From NCBI GenBank assembly GCA_029260215.1, contig JAJDDQ010000066.1, positions 62,001 through 126,000 on the forward strand: a DNA stretch of 64,000 nt. Direction: 5' to 3'. A model generated the notes under the pieces. The model saw only the letters and a list, made by a program, of their open reading frames with translations. It did no database searches and was not told the origin of the DNA. The translations under genes and the position numbers were made by a program. This DNA comes from Phycisphaerae bacterium. GTDB lineage: Bacteria > Planctomycetota > Phycisphaerae > UBA1845. This document shows, one piece after another, positions 32,668 to 40,784 of the stretch. How positions within the stretch are numbered: position 1 is the first letter of the stretch; each line of letters starts with the position of its first letter.

Positions 32668-34389
32668 GTGCGCATTCCCAACCTAACCACCAGAATCTGT
32701 CTCGTCGTGTCCGTTTGTGTGTTCATGCTGTCTGTGCCCGAAGTGCGTGCCGATGGTGCGTGCCCATGTATTGCGGACATCGTGGGTCCGTTTGGTGACT
32801 GTACCCCTGATGGGTTTTGCGATTCCTTTGACGTGAGAATCATTACGGAGTGCATGGCTGGCGCTTGCCCTTGTCCTGCTGCCGATCTGGATATCAATTG
32901 CGACGGTGTTTTGGACTTGCTGGACGTTTCTTTGGTGGAGTGCTGTTTTGCCGCGGTTTGCCCCACGGGAACTTGCGTTCCGACGGCGCCCACGGGCGCG
33001 TGTTGTTTCGAAGATCTGGCGGGCTTCTCAGGTGTTACTGGATGTTCGCTTGCCACCGAACTCACCTGCGCGAATGTGAATATTTTTCCGGGCGCGACGG
33101 CCACGTATCTCGGCGACGGCACCTCATGCGACCCGAACCCGTGCGATTGCAACGGGAATGGTGTGCCCGACGGTACTGATATTTCCAGCCTGACAAGTGC
33201 TGATTGCGATGGGAATGGTGTGCCCGACGAATGCGAAAATTTCGGTTGTTGCGGTCCTCAGAATGGCCAATGCGGCGATGCCAGTTTGGCGGGTTGCGAC
33301 GCGATCGGCGGAACTTGGATGGGTGTCGATTGTATGCGGTGTCCGATGCAAAACGTTGCCCTCATTAACGAGGGTGGCGGTCAGATTTTCGTCCACGTGA
33401 TAGGGCCGCCGGTCGATTGCGATCTTGCTCCTGCGCCGTCGCCGGAGGGGCCCGGCTGTACGCCTGGTCAGTTTATCGATGCGTGGAATACGGAGGCCGG
33501 GCAGGGTTGTCACAACTTCGGTGTGACTGGTTCACCGGCTATTCCCGCAAACTTTTTCGTGGATCCGGGTTCCGATCCGTTCACGGGCAGCATATGCCTG
33601 GAGGGTGTACCGCTTGGTCCGACTCCGTTTGGTGATTTCGGCACTGCGGATACTCTGGTTTTGCGTACGCAGGATCCGTTTGACCGATGCGAGCTACCGA
33701 ATCCGAACCCGGTGGTGGTTTCCATAGAAATCGTGGAATTGAACCTCAAGAGCATTCAGCCGATTGAGGTGATGGTGAATGGGCAACCCGAGTTTTGGGA
33801 CGTTTTCGTGGATTTGTCCTCGGTTACGCCGACTGCCGGCCAACTTACGGCGACGAAAGACCATTGCAACGGCGGCATGTACACGTCGATCTTGAACGTG
33901 CAGCCTCGTTTCACCTTCGTGAAAGTCGGCGACCCGGGACAAGTGCGTGTTTTGGACACGGGCACGGAAGCAGGGTTTGACCCGATTGTGCTCGATCAGT
34001 CCGCCAACCCAGCGCCTTGGGTGCATGACGTTGATCCGCCCTTCGACACGAGTCTCGACCCATGCACGTCCTTTCATGGTGGTTTTAATGAATTGGCTCC
34101 GACCACTTCCTGTGACTGCAACGGCAACACGGTGCGGGATCGGTGCGACATCGAGCAGTGTCCGGGTGGCGACGCGTCCTGTCAGGATTGCAACGGAAAT
34201 GAGACGCCCGACGGTTGCGATATCGGCCAGGGTCAGTCGCCTGACGGTAATGGCGATGGTATTCCGGACGAATGTGCGGCTGGTCCGGCGATTCCCGCTG
34301 CTTCGACCTGGGGCTTGCTGGTGATGGCGATGCTCATTCTCACGACGGCGACGATAGTGTTCCGTCGTCGCCGACATGTGGCGATGTAG
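32668..34389 (+). CDS. Secreted protein with dockerin-like loops and IPTL-CTERM-like tail
   Basis: 573 residues from GTG 32668, five bases after AAGGAGG at 32656-32662; a longer reading from 32578 lacks a ribosome site. Signal peptide ends near residue 29 (VRA before DGAC). Cys-rich with repeated loops DCNGNGVPDGTD, DCDGNGVPDEC, DCNGNTVRDRCD and DCNGNETPDGCD. The C terminus has IPAASTWGLLVMAM, a hydrophobic helix and RRRR, the three-part IPTL-CTERM sorting pattern. It is probably anchored or processed at the surface by an exosortase-like enzyme, which is not in this window. Confidence 0.88.
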   Translation: MRIPNLTTRICLVVSVCVFMLSVPEVRADGACPCIADIVGPFGDCTPDGFCDSFDVRIITECMAGACPCPAADLDINCDGVLDLLDVSLVECCFAAVCPTGTCVPTAPTGACCFEDLAGFSGVTGCSLATELTCANVNIFPGATATYLGDGTSCDPNPCDCNGNGVPDGTDISSLTSADCDGNGVPDECENFGCCGPQNGQCGDASLAGCDAIGGTWMGVDCMRCPMQNVALINEGGGQIFVHVIGPPVDCDLAPAPSPEGPGCTPGQFIDAWNTEAGQGCHNFGVTGSPAIPANFFVDPGSDPFTGSICLEGVPLGPTPFGDFGTADTLVLRTQDPFDRCELPNPNPVVVSIEIVELNLKSIQPIEVMVNGQPEFWDVFVDLSSVTPTAGQLTATKDHCNGGMYTSILNVQPRFTFVKVGDPGQVRVLDTGTEAGFDPIVLDQSANPAPWVHDVDPPFDTSLDPCTSFHGGFNELAPTTSCDCNGNTVRDRCDIEQCPGGDASCQDCNGNETPDGCDIGQGQSPDGNGDGIPDECAAGPAIPAASTWGLLVMAMLILTTATIVFRRRRHVAM

Positions 34390-34416
34390 GGCAAGAGTGT
34401 AATAGCTAATACGTTT

Positions 34417-34457
34417 GGCCCGCCCCTCTTTGGAGAAAGAGGGCGGGCCAATTTTTT
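34417..34457 (+). terminator. Intrinsic terminator after the IPTL-CTERM gene
   Basis: GGCCCGCCC then CTCTTT pairs with AAAGAG then GGCGGGCC (one bulged base), followed by AATTTTTT. A classic strong terminator. Confidence 0.92.
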
Positions 34458-34584
34458 CGGTTCCACGCTTCCTTCGCGAGGCGCGGAAACTATGCTGGCC
34501 TTCCGCTCTTGCGTTGGTGTTTTGCGCTTTTGTGAAATCTGCAATCATGGGGTGAACACGCTTGGTGCGCGTGGGCGGGTTGGC

Positions 34585-34610
34585 GTCCGCGCGGACTGAA
34601 GTCCGCGGCT
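34585..34610 (-). repeat. Palindromic repeat family A, copy 5 (reverse)
   Basis: Exact reverse complement of copy 1: GTCCGC then GCGGACTGAAGTCCGCGGCT. Lies in the 374 bases between the IPTL-CTERM gene and the HD-GYP gene; apart from this and the terminator I see nothing else there. Confidence 0.85.
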
Positions 34611-34763
34611 CGTTGGGGGGCGGATCAATCGGTGTTTTCGGGTGCGATTGTTATGATCGTTACGATCGCCGTTGGCTTTGCGTCCCGATAACGCGGTGCA
34701 ACGTCCCCTCCTCACTATTCATCAACCCGGTTTTCAGGCGCGTCGATACCGGTTCGGGGACTG

Positions 34764-36386
34764 GTGGAATACGTGAATGTGACGACTACGAAAATCGGAC
34801 TGAGGCGCGTTCTGATCATCGGGGGAGACGAGGCGTCTCGGTCCCGAGCGACGCGATTCCTGGCGCGGGATCATGCCTGCGTCGCTGGCGACTCGCCTGC
34901 GATGGGGCATGCGCTGCTGCGGCGCAAGCGTTTCGATGTGGTGGTTGTGTACCGTATTGGCGACGAGTTTGACGGGCTTGCGGTGACGGACTGGGTGGCT
35001 GGGATTGAAGATCGGCCTAAGGTCGTTTTTGTGTCCGATAAACCGAGTGCGGATTGGGTTCGTCTGGCGTTCAAGCGCGGAGCCTTCGACGTTCTTACCT
35101 CTGCACATGCTTACGAAGAGCTGGTCGCAACGGTGGCGAACGCTTTTGCGCAGAGGGCGGTGGAACGGGGCTGCTCGGATGTTTCGCGCGGTGTTGAGGC
35201 GGCTATTCCGTTGATTGATCGTATTGATTCGGTGACCGGCTTGGCGGGTCGGTCGGAGTTTGCGACGGCTGTTGGGCGTTTGGGTTGGGAGGTCGGCGAG
35301 CTTGGGCGACCGGTCAGCGTTCTGGTGGTCGATATCGATGGATTTCGCAATGTTGTTGAACGTGTGTCTCGCCGGGCGGGGGACGATGTCCTGCGTGCGT
35401 TGGCGGATTTTTTGCGCGGGCGACTTAGTTTTTCGGACTGTATCGGCGTGAACAAGCCCGATCAGTTTTTTCTGGGAATCGCCGGGGCGACTGAGGCGGA
35501 AGCGGTCACCTTGGCCAATCGTCTCCGTGCGGACCTCGCGGACGGCCCGCTGCCGCATTTTGAGCACGAGCGCATTCGCGTCAGCATCGGCGTCGCTTCG
35601 AAGCCGGCTGGCTGGTGTGATTCGCCCAAGGATCTTGTCGAACAAGCATTGGCTGCTTTGCGGCAGGCTAAGCGTGACGGGGGTAACCAGACGCTGGCCT
35701 GGTCTTTTTTGCATGCTCAGGTTCCGTCGCGTCAACAGTTGGCTGAAGCGTCGGTTCATGAGGTGTCGAATTGGCTTCAGTTGTCGAAGCAGCAGTTGCG
35801 CAGGGGTTATCTTGAATCGACGCACGCGCTTATCGCGGCGGTCGAGGCTAAGGAGCCTATGACGCGGGCACATGCTCAGGTGGTGAGTCGATATTGTGAA
35901 GAAATCGCGCGACGCATGGAGTTGCCTGCGGCTCAGATTCGGGCTGTGAAGACGGCTGGCTTGCTGCACGACATCGGCAAGATTGGTGTGCCCGACGCGA
36001 TCCTGCAGAAGCCGGGCGCTCTGACGCCGAGCGAATTTGAGATCATCAAGCATCATCCGGCGACGGCTGTCAACATTCTTCAGCACGCCAGCTTCTTGCA
36101 GGCGGAAATCCCGATGATTCTGCATCACCACGAGCGTTTCGATGGCGGGGGGTACCCTGCGGGTTTGGCTGGTGATGCTATTCCGCTTGGTGCGCGTATT
36201 GTCTGCGTTGGCGACGCTTTGGATGCGATGCACTCGGCGCGCAGTTACAAGGCCGGCTTTGGTCTGGACTATATTCGGGCTGAGCTGAAGCGGTGTGCCG
36301 GTTCGCATTTTGATCCGGAAGTGGCGGAAGTTACGGCAGACTGGATCGATTCCCACCCCGAAGCCTTCACGCCCTGTACGGTGTGA
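34764..36386 (+). CDS. HD-GYP phosphodiesterase with degenerate receiver and GGDEF domains
   Basis: 540 residues from GTG 34764 (GTGs at 34773 and 34779 also possible). Residues 12-130 look like a response receiver with the acidic pair at 22-23 but Tyr63 where the phospho-acceptor Asp should be. Residues 150-310 have a GGDEF-domain layout (DSVTGLAGRSEF, VVDIDGFRNV), but the catalytic GGDEF loop is replaced by NKPDQF (230-235). Residues 355-530 are an intact HD-GYP domain: HDIGKIGVPD (402-411) and HHERFDGGGYP (about 455-465). Predicted to degrade cyclic di-GMP, with the other domains sensing or scaffolding. It may link to motility in region 1 (inference). Confidence 0.9.
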   Translation: MEYVNVTTTKIGLRRVLIIGGDEASRSRATRFLARDHACVAGDSPAMGHALLRRKRFDVVVVYRIGDEFDGLAVTDWVAGIEDRPKVVFVSDKPSADWVRLAFKRGAFDVLTSAHAYEELVATVANAFAQRAVERGCSDVSRGVEAAIPLIDRIDSVTGLAGRSEFATAVGRLGWEVGELGRPVSVLVVDIDGFRNVVERVSRRAGDDVLRALADFLRGRLSFSDCIGVNKPDQFFLGIAGATEAEAVTLANRLRADLADGPLPHFEHERIRVSIGVASKPAGWCDSPKDLVEQALAALRQAKRDGGNQTLAWSFLHAQVPSRQQLAEASVHEVSNWLQLSKQQLRRGYLESTHALIAAVEAKEPMTRAHAQVVSRYCEEIARRMELPAAQIRAVKTAGLLHDIGKIGVPDAILQKPGALTPSEFEIIKHHPATAVNILQHASFLQAEIPMILHHHERFDGGGYPAGLAGDAIPLGARIVCVGDALDAMHSARSYKAGFGLDYIRAELKRCAGSHFDPEVAEVTADWIDSHPEAFTPCTV

Positions 36387-36703
36387 GCGGTGTCACTTCG
36401 CATCCGGCGTTCATGGCTCGGGTGATTCCAAAACGCGATTGAATTATTTGAAGCTGACCGGCTTACGTCAGGCGTAGTCAGGCTGGGGTGTTGTGCAACT
36501 CTCACGGCCTACCGATTGCGTCGGTAGACCGTGCCACCCTGCGCCACGGATTGCCTGCCGTTTTGGGATGCGCGCTTTTCGTCAACCGGCATTGCATGCG
36601 GCTGGGGGAATGGCGGTGATTGGGTTAGTATCTTTGGGGGATGCAGCGGCGCGTTGTTTGGACGGGCTGGGTTGATGCGGAATGTTTTGGGATTGAGTTT
36701 TGT
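36387..36703. other. Intergenic region carrying repeat family E
   Basis: About 317 bases between the HD-GYP gene and rnhA. It holds the second copy of family E at 36501-36571; I see no gene with a ribosome site. Long minus-strand frames across here and the next two genes are shadows. Confidence 0.5.
36501..36571 (+). repeat. Hairpin repeat family E, copy 2 (intergenic)
   Basis: 71 bases, with ACGGCCTACCGAT / GTCGGTAGACCGT as a near-perfect hairpin and then ACCCTGCGCCACGGATTG and CCGTTTTGGGATGC. Counterpart of 19133-19203 in the flhG-like gene. Confidence 0.75.
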
Positions 36704-37162
36704 ATGGATGTGGAAGTTGTGTTGTTTACGGATGGGGCGTGCAGCGGGAATCCGGGGCCTGGGGGATGGGCTTATATCCTCAAGCACGTGGAGTCGGGGT
36801 CGGAGAAGAAGGCGGCGGACGGGGTTCCTTTGACGACCAACAATAAGATGGAATTGACGGCGGTTATCGAAGGATTGAAGGCGTTGACCCGGCCTACGCG
36901 GGTGCGGGTGGTGACGGACAGCCAATACGTGATTAAAGGGATGACGGAGTGGGTCGAGGGGTGGATTCGCAACGGCTGGCAACGCAAGGAGGGGCGGCGG
37001 TTCAAGCCGTTGAAGAATGTGGAGTTTTGGCAGGCGCTCGTGGAGCTTTGTGCGAAGCATGAGGTGGAGTTCGAGCATGTTAAAGGGCATGCGGGGCATG
37101 CGGAGAATGAAGAGTGCGATCGGATGGCGATCGAGGCGACGGATCGTGTGCGGTTTGGGTAG
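36704..37162 (+). CDS. rnhA: Ribonuclease HI
   Basis: 152 residues from ATG 36704, where the RNase H fold starts (VEVVLFTDGACSGNPGPGGW). The four catalytic acids are visible: Asp10, Glu50 in NNKMEL, Asp72 in VTDSQYV and Asp139 in ECDRMA. The basic handle region WQRKEGRRFKPLKN is present. It removes the RNA strand of RNA-DNA hybrids. A longer ORF from 36641 adds an unrelated N terminus and is not used. Confidence 0.96.
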   Translation: MDVEVVLFTDGACSGNPGPGGWAYILKHVESGSEKKAADGVPLTTNNKMELTAVIEGLKALTRPTRVRVVTDSQYVIKGMTEWVEGWIRNGWQRKEGRRFKPLKNVEFWQALVELCAKHEVEFEHVKGHAGHAENEECDRMAIEATDRVRFG

Positions 37163-37200
37163 TGCCGGGTCAAGCTTGGGACGGGGGATGGTCTCCGGGA

Positions 37201-37235
37201 TTCGACTTTCCCACGGCTGAAGCCGTGGGGCACCC
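37201..37235 (+). repeat. Dispersed hairpin repeat family D, copy 1
   Basis: GACTTTCCCACGGCTGAAGC then CGTGGGGCACCC; the core CCACGGCT / AGCCGTGG is a perfect hairpin. Related copies are at 41761, 47154 (reverse) and 47200. Confidence 0.8.
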
Positions 37236-37251
37236 GGCCGTGGGGGATCCG

Positions 37252-37317
37252 CACCGGTTGGAAACCGGTGGCACACTGGGATCGGTGGCACACTGGGATC
37301 GATGGCACACTGGAAAT
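37252..37317 (+). repeat. Short tandem repeat after a hairpin, upstream of the MEMO gene
   Basis: A hairpin CACCGGTT / AACCGGTG (37252-37270) is followed by two exact 17-base units GGTGGCACACTGGGATC (37267-37283, 37284-37300) and a partial third unit GATGGCACACTGG. It ends 16 bases before the MEMO start. Confidence 0.8.
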
Positions 37318-37333
37318 TGGGTGAGGGGCGATC

Positions 37334-38566
37334 TTGAATGACTTTGATTTGATTCGACCGAAGCTTAGGCCTGTGGAGGCGTTTCCGGCGCGGGACGGTG
37401 CGCGGGAGATGTTTACCATTCGCGATCCGTCGATGGTGGCGGATCAGGAGATGACGCTTTCCGGGCCTGCGTTGTTTATCCTTATGCATTTCGATGGAAC
37501 GAACACGCTGGACGAGGTGGCGGAGAAGTTTGCCGGGCAGTTCGGGCAATCTGTTTCGCGGGGCGCTCTGGAAGAGATGGTAGAGAAACTCGATTCGGGC
37601 TTGATGCTGGAGGGGGCGCGGTTCGAGTCGCGGATGGCGGGGCTGCTCGATGCGTATCTTCGTGCGGAGGTTCGGCCTGGGTGTTATGGGCAGGTTTTGG
37701 GTGATGGTGCGGCTGTGGCTGCTTATCTTGATGAGATGATTCCGCCGCGAGACGGGGCGTCGGAGGTGGCAGCGGGCGGGCGTGTCGTTGGGTTGATCGC
37801 GCCGCATCTGGATTTCCCGCGCGGGTATCCGTGTTATGGGTTGGCTTATGGAGCGCTGCGCGGGCGACCTGTACCGAAGCGTGTTGTGATTCTGGGTACG
37901 AACCACTTCGGCAGATCGACGTCGGTGGTGGCGACGGAGAAGGCGTTCGAAACGCCGCTCGGTGTGACGGGCGTGGATGTCGATTTTCTGGAGCGTCTGG
38001 AGCGTCGGTGCGATTACGATCTGCGGGCGCATCAGTTCGATCACAAGCGCGAGCACTCGATCGAATTGCAGGTGATTTGTTTGCAGCATGTTTTCGGGGC
38101 TGACGCGTTCGAGATTGTGCCGGTGTTGTGTCACGATCCGACGGGTCCGTGCGGCGGAGCAGCGCGTGACGGGCGCGGTATGCATCTGAATGATTTTACT
38201 GCTGCGCTCGGTGAGGTTATTGCGGATGATGGTTCGGATACGTTGGTGGTGGCTGGTGCGGATATGAGCCACGTCGGCGGGCAGTTCGGGGATGATTTCA
38301 GTTTGGATGAGGCGTTTTTGTCGGAGGTTGAAAAGGGCGATCGGGCGGCGCTCGGTCATTTGGCGGCGGGTCGCCCTGAGGCGTTTGTGAAGTGCCTGTC
38401 GGATGCGGACAATGCGACGCGCGTGTGCAGTGCGGGTTGTATGTTTGTGACGGCGAGCGTGTTGAGCGATGCGAAACCTCAGGTGCTGCACTATCATCAG
38501 GCGTACACGGAAGAAGAGAACATCTGCGTGAGTTGCACGGCGGTGACGTACGTGCGCTGGAGTTGA
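37334..38566 (+). CDS. MEMO-family protein (AmmeMemoRadiSam system B) with PqqD-like N-terminal domain
   Basis: 410 residues from TTG 37334, with GAGGGG at 37323-37328. Residues about 1-100 have a PqqD-like layout (LSGPALFILMHFDGTNTLDE, then LEEMVEKLDSGLMLEG). Residues 150-410 are a MEMO domain: LIAPHLDFPRGYPCYGLAY, LGTNHFG, EHSIELQ and VVAGADMSHVG, the conserved His and Asp positions related to extradiol dioxygenases. In many bacteria this protein co-occurs with AMMECR1 and a radical SAM enzyme; neither is here. Stop overlaps the lpxK start (TGATG). Confidence 0.88.
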   Translation: MNDFDLIRPKLRPVEAFPARDGAREMFTIRDPSMVADQEMTLSGPALFILMHFDGTNTLDEVAEKFAGQFGQSVSRGALEEMVEKLDSGLMLEGARFESRMAGLLDAYLRAEVRPGCYGQVLGDGAAVAAYLDEMIPPRDGASEVAAGGRVVGLIAPHLDFPRGYPCYGLAYGALRGRPVPKRVVILGTNHFGRSTSVVATEKAFETPLGVTGVDVDFLERLERRCDYDLRAHQFDHKREHSIELQVICLQHVFGADAFEIVPVLCHDPTGPCGGAARDGRGMHLNDFTAALGEVIADDGSDTLVVAGADMSHVGGQFGDDFSLDEAFLSEVEKGDRAALGHLAAGRPEAFVKCLSDADNATRVCSAGCMFVTASVLSDAKPQVLHYHQAYTEEENICVSCTAVTYVRWS

Positions 38567-39600
38567 TGCCGCTTTCCTCAATTCATTCCAAAGCGATCGA
38601 CGGGTCGGCTGGTGCGTGGTGGTGGCCTCTTCGGTGGGTGCTCGCAGCGGCTGAGCCTGTGTATGCGCTGGCGGTTGGGCGGCGAAACGCAGCGTTCGAC
38701 GACGGCTCGCGGGTGATCGAGCGGGTTGAGGTTCCGGTGATTTCCGTTGGTAACATTACGGCTGGCGGTACGGGCAAGACGCCGCTGGTGATCGATCTGG
38801 TGCAGCGGCTGGAGCGGATGGGGCGGAAGGTTGGTGTTGTGTCGCGCGGGTACAAGGCGGCGGCAGGCGGGGTTGCGGATGAGCTTGCGCTGGTGGGGCG
38901 GAAAGTGCCCGGGGCGATTTGTGTGGCCAACCCGGATCGGGTGGCGGGTGCGCGGGCGGCGATCGGTCGTGGTGCGGATGTTATCGTGTTGGATGATGGG
39001 TTTCAGCATCGGCGGATCGGGCGGGATTTGGATATTGTGGTGATCGATGCGACGGACCCGTTTGGTGGGGAGCGGTTGCTGCCGCGCGGGCGACTGCGGG
39101 AGCCGGTTGCATCGCTGAGGCGGGCGGGCTTGGTGGTCGTGTCGCGCGCGGATGCGGTCGATGCGGATGTGCTGAGCGCGCTGATGGAGCGCGTTGGGCG
39201 GTTTGGGCGGAGTGTCACGTGCCGGCACGCGCCGGCTGGGGTGTTTGATGTTGATGGGGGTCGGTGCGACGTGACGGTCGGCAGGGTGTTTGCGTTTGCG
39301 GGGGTTGGGAATCCGAAAGCGTTCGAGGGGACGGTTGTGCAGGCGGGCTTGACGGTGGTGGGGCGGCGATGTTGGGGGGATCATCATCGATACACGTCGG
39401 CGGATTTGGCGGAGGTTCGTGAATCCGTGCGGCGGGTTGGGGCTGACTTTGCGGTGACGACGGAGAAGGATGCGGTGAAGCTGGTGGGTCTGGAGCGATC
39501 GGTTGCGGATGAATTGCGCGTGCTGGCGATTGAGATTGACTATTTGGACGGTGGAGCCTGTGTGATGGACGAGGTTTTGGCGAGCGTGTGCGGGCGATGA
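38566..39600 (+). CDS. lpxK: Tetraacyldisaccharide 4'-kinase LpxK
   Basis: 344 residues from ATG 38566. Phosphorylates the lipid A precursor at the inner membrane. The P-loop GNITAGGTGKTP lies at residues 62-73, a short hydrophobic N-terminal anchor precedes it, and DDGFQHRRIGRDLDIVVIDA and TTEKDAVKL are conserved. It shows that lipid A is made, hence a Gram-negative outer membrane. Overlaps both neighbours (TGATG and ATGA). Confidence 0.95.
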   Translation: MPLSSIHSKAIDGSAGAWWWPLRWVLAAAEPVYALAVGRRNAAFDDGSRVIERVEVPVISVGNITAGGTGKTPLVIDLVQRLERMGRKVGVVSRGYKAAAGGVADELALVGRKVPGAICVANPDRVAGARAAIGRGADVIVLDDGFQHRRIGRDLDIVVIDATDPFGGERLLPRGRLREPVASLRRAGLVVVSRADAVDADVLSALMERVGRFGRSVTCRHAPAGVFDVDGGRCDVTVGRVFAFAGVGNPKAFEGTVVQAGLTVVGRRCWGDHHRYTSADLAEVRESVRRVGADFAVTTEKDAVKLVGLERSVADELRVLAIEIDYLDGGACVMDEVLASVCGR

Positions 39601-40784
39601 AGGTGGATGTGGTCATTTTCGGCGGTGGTGGAGCTGGGTTGTGGCTTCTGGATGTTCTTTGCGGGCGGGGTTTGCGCGTGGTGCTGGTGGAGAAGGACAC
39701 GCTGGGCGGCGGGCAGACGGTGGGGTCGCAGGGCATTATTCACGGGGGGATGAAGTACGCGATTACGGGTTCTCAGCGGGCGTCGGCCACGGCGATTCGG
39801 GACATGCCGGAGGTGTGGCGGGAATGCATTGCGGGGCGGTCGCAGCCCGATCTTCGTGGGACGCCGACGCGGAGCACGTGTTGCTTTATGTGGCGGACGA
39901 TGTCGTTGAAATCGACACTGGGGATGCTCGGGGCGCGGGTCGGGCTTCGCTCCAATGCGGAGAAGGTTGAGGTTTGTGATCGTCCGGTTGTGTTGCAGGC
40001 GTGTCCGGGCGACGTGTTCAGGTTGGATGAACAGGTGATCGATACGGTGGGGTTTGTGCGAACGTTGGCGGAGCGTCACGAGCGGCGATTGCTTTCATGT
40101 GCGGAAGTCGAGTTTGTGCGTTCGGATGCGCGAGACGTGTCAGCCGTTGTGTTGCGTCATCCGCGAACGGGTGAGGCGCTCAGGGTTGATGTTGGTCAGG
40201 TGGTTTTGACTGCGGGGGCGGGGAATGCTGGTTTGCGCGAGCTGGCAGGTTTGTCGACGGGGGTGATGCAGCGGCGGCCTTTGCACATGGCGATGGTGCG
40301 TGGGGATTTGCCGAATTTGTTCGGACATTGTATCGACGGGGCGCGCACGCGTGTGACGGTGACGAGTGCGCGTGATGCGCGCGGTGAGATGGTTTGGCAG
40401 GTTGGTGGGCAGGTGGCTGAGGACGGTGTTTCGATGTCGGCGGCGGAGTTGGTGGAGCATGTTCGCCGCGAGTTGGTGCTTGCGTTGCCGGGTGTGAATT
40501 TTCGCGGGTGTGCGTGGTCGACCTATCGCATCGATCGCGGGGAAGGTTTCACCGAAGACGGCGGGCGGCCGTCGGGGCCTGTGGTTTTGCGGGATGGTAA
40601 CGTCATAACAGCCTGGCCGACGAAACTTGCCCTGTTGCCGCACCTGGCTATGCTTGTGTCGGAGCGACTTGGCGCGTGCGGGTCGGAAGAATGTGATGGT
40701 CTTGAAGCGTTCGACGGTTGGCTTCGACCGGAGGTTTCACTGCCTCCGTGGGATTGCGAAACGCGATGGGTGACACTGGATTGA
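39597..40784 (+). CDS. FAD-dependent oxidoreductase (DAO family)
   Basis: 395 residues from ATG 39597, overlapping the lpxK stop. Nucleotide-binding GGGGAG at residues 9-14, then VVLVEKDTLGGGQTVGSQG, the region contacting the FAD in the D-amino acid oxidase/glycerol-3-phosphate dehydrogenase superfamily, and VVLTAGAGNAGL near the middle. The substrate is unknown. It overlaps the following aldo/keto reductase by 19 bases, so lpxK, this gene and the reductase are probably one transcript. Confidence 0.85.
   Translation: MKVDVVIFGGGGAGLWLLDVLCGRGLRVVLVEKDTLGGGQTVGSQGIIHGGMKYAITGSQRASATAIRDMPEVWRECIAGRSQPDLRGTPTRSTCCFMWRTMSLKSTLGMLGARVGLRSNAEKVEVCDRPVVLQACPGDVFRLDEQVIDTVGFVRTLAERHERRLLSCAEVEFVRSDARDVSAVVLRHPRTGEALRVDVGQVVLTAGAGNAGLRELAGLSTGVMQRRPLHMAMVRGDLPNLFGHCIDGARTRVTVTSARDARGEMVWQVGGQVAEDGVSMSAAELVEHVRRELVLALPGVNFRGCAWSTYRIDRGEGFTEDGGRPSGPVVLRDGNVITAWPTKLALLPHLAMLVSERLGACGSEECDGLEAFDGWLRPEVSLPPWDCETRWVTLD

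Noticed and set aside
34734-36356. Minus-strand open frame of 540 codons
   Set aside because: Antisense to the HD-GYP gene, whose domains are clear. Arg and Gln-rich with no recognisable motif.
36509-38581. Minus-strand open frame of 690 codons
   Set aside because: Covers rnhA and the MEMO gene, both certain from catalytic motifs on the plus strand. The translation is Arg, His, Pro-rich, typical of an antisense frame in GC-rich DNA.
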